Assembly (NCBI GenBank): GCA_022508825.1
Contig: JAFLUI010000013.1
Span: 1-34,248 of the forward strand
Direction of reading: 5' to 3'
DNA length: 34,248 nucleotides
Source: Oscillospiraceae bacterium
GTDB lineage: Bacteria; Bacillota; Clostridia; Oscillospirales; Ruminococcaceae
The notes beneath the pieces are model-generated. The model was not told the DNA's origin. It did no database searches and saw nothing but the letters and a program-made list of their open reading frames with translations. Below are positions 31,638 to 34,248 of the stretch, piece by piece. The translations under genes were made by a program, and so were the position numbers. Numbering within the stretch: position 1 is the first letter of the stretch; every line of letters begins with the position of its first letter.

Positions 31638-33863
31638 ATGAACATTTTCGACAGATACGCCCCCTTTGTGCAGGATTTCATCTACCGCAACAACTGGGAA
31701 AACCTCCGTGCCATACAAGTCGCGGCGGCGGACGCCATCTTCAACACCGAGGAAAACGTCCTGCTTTCCGCATCTACCGCATCGGGCAAGACCGAGGCGG
31801 CGTTTTTTCCTATACTCACCCTGTTTTCCGAGAATATGCCCAAATCGGTGGGCGCTATCTATATCGGACCCCTGAAAGCGCTGATAAACGACCAGTTCAT
31901 GCGGCTGAACGAGCTGTGCGACGAGGCGGACATCCCCGTCTGGCATTGGCATGGGGACGTGTCCCAGTCCCACAAGGCAAAGCTGCTGAAAAAGCCCTCT
32001 GGCATTCTGCAGATAACTCCCGAGTCCCTTGAAGCCCTGCTTATCCGCAAGCACGCAGCCATCTCCCGTATGTTCTGCGACCTGCGGTTCATCGTCATTG
32101 ATGAGGTACACTCCCTTATGCGGGGAGACCGTGGGGGACAGACCCTCTGTCTTATTGAGCGTCTTTCCAAGATGGCAGGGGTGAATCCCCGCAGGATAGG
32201 ACTTTCAGCCACTATAGGCGACCTTGAAAGCACAGGGGAGTTCCTCGCTGCAGGTACGGGCAGAGGGACGGTCATCCCGAAGATAGAAAGCAAGGGGACG
32301 AAGTGGCGGCTGTCCATGGAGCATTTTTATGTTGCGGGTCCGCAGGCAGGTGAGGACAAGGAAATAGAAGCCCTGCCAGTCCTTGAAGCCGCCACGGACA
32401 CCGCTCCTGTCAATGCGGACGGCGGCATGGGGTATATTTTCGAGCATACCCGTGGCAAAAAATGTCTGGTGTTTGTCAACTCCCGTGAGGAGTGCGAGGC
32501 AGTCACCACCACTCTGCGGCAGTATTGCGAAGCACAGCATGAGCCGGACAGGTTCCTTATCCACCATGGAAACCTGTCTGCGTCCTATCGTGAGACTGCA
32601 GAGACGGCAATGAAGTCTGAGGACAACTTTCAGACCACCGTCACAACAGCTACACTTGAGCTTGGCATAGACATCGGACGTCTTGAACGGGCTTTCCAGA
32701 TAGACGCTCCCTTTACGGTATCCTCATTTTTGCAGAGAATGGGACGCACCGGAAGACGTGATCTTCCTCCCGAAATGTGGTTTGTCATGCGTGAGGATAT
32801 GCCCGAGCCCCGGGCAATGCTCCCAGCGACAGTCCCATGGAAGCTGATACAGGGTATCGCCCTTGTACAGCTTTATGTGGAGGAAAAATGGGTGGAGCCT
32901 CCAAAGCTTGACCGTCTGCCCTTCAGTCTGCTTTATCACCAGACAATGAGCACCCTTGTTTCCTGCGGCGAGCTTACTCCCGCCGCTCTTGCGTCAAGAG
33001 TGCTTACTCTCAAATATTTCCACCGCATAAGTCAGGATGACTACAAGGTACTACTGAAATATCTTATAGAGCAGGATCACATCCAGAAAACCGAGACCGG
33101 AGGTCTTATTGTGGGACTTGCAGGGGAACGGATAACCAATTCCTTCAAGTTTTACGCCGTCTTTCAGGAGAACGAGGAGTACACCGTCCGCAGCGGCTCG
33201 GAGGAGCTTGGAACTATCGTTATGCCGCCACCTGCGGGAGAAAAGATCGCCATTGCGGGACACGTCTGGATAGTCGAGGAGGTAGACCACAAGCGTCACA
33301 TGGTCTACTGCGAGCAGGTGAAAGGAAAAGTCCCTGCTTATTTCGGAGACTGTCCCGGAGACATAAACACAAAGATACTTGAGCGGATGAAAAAGGTCCT
33401 TTCCGAAGAAAAGACCTATCCGTATCTGATGAAAAACGCCGCCGCACGTCTTGAACTGGCAAGACACACAGCGGTAAATTCGGGAGTGGTGACAGACCCC
33501 CTTATCTGTCTGGGAGGGGATATGTGGTGCCTTTTTCCATGGCTTGGCTCCTATGCTTTCCTTGCATTGGAGCGGTTCCTGAAAATAAAGTGCGCTGCCG
33601 CTCTGGGACTTAAAGGGCTGGACTCCTCACGTCCCTATTTTATCCAGTTCAAGATGAAAGCAAGCCGTGAGGAATTTTTCAGGGTGGTGTCTGCAATGGC
33701 GGAGCAGCCTCTTGATCCTATGGAGCTTGTTTATCCCCAGGAGGTACCCCTCTTTGAAAAGTACGACGAGTATCTGCCGTCCTCTCTTGTAAGAAAGGGC
33801 TTTGCCTATGGCATACTGGACATCGAGGGGATGAAAATAAGGATAAAAAGCTGGCAAGTATGA
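31638..33863 (+). CDS. Lhr/BrxHI-like superfamily 2 DNA helicase
   Basis: 741 residues from ATG 31638 with GAAAGGA 8 bases upstream; an in-frame TTG 24 bases earlier precedes that site. SF2 motifs are all visible: ASTASGKTEAAFFP (I, about 50), GPLKALINDQ (Ia), TPESLEALL (Ib), IDEVHSLMRGDRGGQ (II, DEVH, about 155), LSATIGD (III), KCLVFVNSREECE (IV), TTATLELGIDIGR (V) and FLQRMGRTGRR (VI). The C-terminal ~400 residues are the winged-helix and Lhr-type region. Length and pattern match BrxHI, the helicase partnered with BrxD in BREX type 2, as well as stand-alone Lhr-like helicases. It should translocate on DNA with ATP. Last gene of the operon. Confidence 0.92.
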   Translation: MNIFDRYAPFVQDFIYRNNWENLRAIQVAAADAIFNTEENVLLSASTASGKTEAAFFPILTLFSENMPKSVGAIYIGPLKALINDQFMRLNELCDEADIPVWHWHGDVSQSHKAKLLKKPSGILQITPESLEALLIRKHAAISRMFCDLRFIVIDEVHSLMRGDRGGQTLCLIERLSKMAGVNPRRIGLSATIGDLESTGEFLAAGTGRGTVIPKIESKGTKWRLSMEHFYVAGPQAGEDKEIEALPVLEAATDTAPVNADGGMGYIFEHTRGKKCLVFVNSREECEAVTTTLRQYCEAQHEPDRFLIHHGNLSASYRETAETAMKSEDNFQTTVTTATLELGIDIGRLERAFQIDAPFTVSSFLQRMGRTGRRDLPPEMWFVMREDMPEPRAMLPATVPWKLIQGIALVQLYVEEKWVEPPKLDRLPFSLLYHQTMSTLVSCGELTPAALASRVLTLKYFHRISQDDYKVLLKYLIEQDHIQKTETGGLIVGLAGERITNSFKFYAVFQENEEYTVRSGSEELGTIVMPPPAGEKIAIAGHVWIVEEVDHKRHMVYCEQVKGKVPAYFGDCPGDINTKILERMKKVLSEEKTYPYLMKNAAARLELARHTAVNSGVVTDPLICLGGDMWCLFPWLGSYAFLALERFLKIKCAAALGLKGLDSSRPYFIQFKMKASREEFFRVVSAMAEQPLDPMELVYPQEVPLFEKYDEYLPSSLVRKGFAYGILDIEGMKIRIKSWQV

Positions 33864-33918
33864 CTCCGAAACAGGCTGTAAAGTTGTCGGATTTTTACAA
33901 TACACAGCACTTTTGATA

Positions 33919-33927
33919 TGGTATAAT
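33919..33927 (+). promoter_or_regulatory. extended -10 promoter of the VOC gene
   Basis: TGGTATAAT: a perfect -10 (33922-33927) with the TG extension. No good -35 at 17 bp; TTTACA lies 22 bp upstream, too far to count. It stands 32 bases before the start codon. Confidence 0.55.
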
Positions 33928-33959
33928 TGATTTATAAGGTTTAGAAAAGGAGAACAAAA

Positions 33960-34248
33960 ATGAATATTGTACCTACACTAAATTTTGGAGGACATTGCCG
34001 GGAAGCGCTCCATATGTATGAAAAAGCGTTTAATGGAAAGATCAGTTGTCTGATAACATATGGAGAAGCCAATGACCCCGCATATAATCCGCTTCTTAAA
34101 GAAGATCAAAAAGATTATATATATCATTCGGAGCTTGTGTTGGGCGATCAAAGGATAATTATGAGCGATCATGTGGATATTGAGTTTCAAACCTGCTATT
34201 CAAATTTCCTCACTATTATGTATGATACAAAAGAAGAAGTACAAAGAG
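33960..34248 (+). CDS. VOC-family (PhnB/glyoxalase-like) protein, cut by the window end
   Basis: The first 96 residues of a frame open to the right edge. It begins MNIVPTLNFGGHCREALHMY, the typical start of PhnB-like VOC proteins (strand, loop, then the EAL-x-x-Y helix), and continues with YIYHSELVLGDQRIIMSDH, the second strand-pair of the same fold. ATG 33960 has AAAAGGAGA upstream. These proteins are small cytosolic dimers, often metal-binding, whose reactions vary widely; no substrate can be assigned. It has its own promoter, so it is not part of the helicase operon. Confidence 0.85.
   Translation, partial: MNIVPTLNFGGHCREALHMYEKAFNGKISCLITYGEANDPAYNPLLKEDQKDYIYHSELVLGDQRIIMSDHVDIEFQTCYSNFLTIMYDTKEEVQR

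Overview
This window looks like chromosomal DNA of an anaerobic, hydrogen-forming Firmicute, most likely a Ruminococcus-type member of the Oscillospiraceae. The basis is a complete set of [FeFe]-hydrogenase maturases (HydE, HydG, HydF) with the TM1266 regulator, sigma-A-type promoters, strong AGGAGG ribosome sites with frequent GTG/TTG starts, Gram-positive lipoproteins, and secreted BspA-type leucine-rich repeat proteins. The genus is inference. I saw no rRNA, tRNA, CRISPR array or insertion sequence.

Layout. 1-6933: palindrome-rich non-coding DNA, then a + strand run of rpe, three Rnf-like membrane genes in the order D-E-A (no C, G or B, and most cofactor-binding residues gone), a membrane-anchored DUF4015 glycosidase-like protein, and a class A penicillin-binding protein. 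6995-8110: a THUMP-type RNA methyltransferase. 8144-13311: a strong promoter, a ~250-nt leader with an internal intrinsic terminator, then TM1266, hydE, hydG, an AT-rich gene of unknown function, hydF and a terminator. 13327-18554 (minus): two AT-rich orphans and a 1384-residue protein built of about twelve ~50-residue helical repeats, a PH-like domain and a C-terminal zinc ribbon. 18782-20158: a GH4-fold protein whose metal and catalytic motifs are altered. 20299-23758 (minus): a PrsA-like lipoprotein whose apparent 5' UTR is a string of six near-perfect hairpins, and two tandem BspA-like LRR proteins sharing a C-terminal motif. 24015-26116: a radical-SAM/DUF4130 pair linked to DNA metabolism, with an SOS-box-like site at its promoter. 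26158-26907 (minus): a lipoprotein. 27140-33863: a TerB-N/TerB-C protein, a BrxD-like (DUF2791) ATPase and an Lhr/BrxHI-like helicase, with two AT-rich small genes and a Nudix hydrolase between the last two. The right end cuts a VOC/PhnB-like gene.

How genes work together. HydE, HydG and HydF build and deliver the H-cluster; no hydrogenase structural gene is present here. The radical-SAM/DUF4130 pair overlaps and is probably one DNA-repair unit. TerB-N/C and the BrxD-like ATPase overlap by 4 nt, and with the downstream helicase they resemble the motor part of BREX type 2 without its methylase and PglZ: the best candidate here for an undescribed DNA-processing or phage-defence system. The Rnf-like D-E-A set is the second candidate, because it keeps the membrane scaffold but has lost most visible electron-carrier ligands.

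All family calls come from motif reading by eye; no database search was run.
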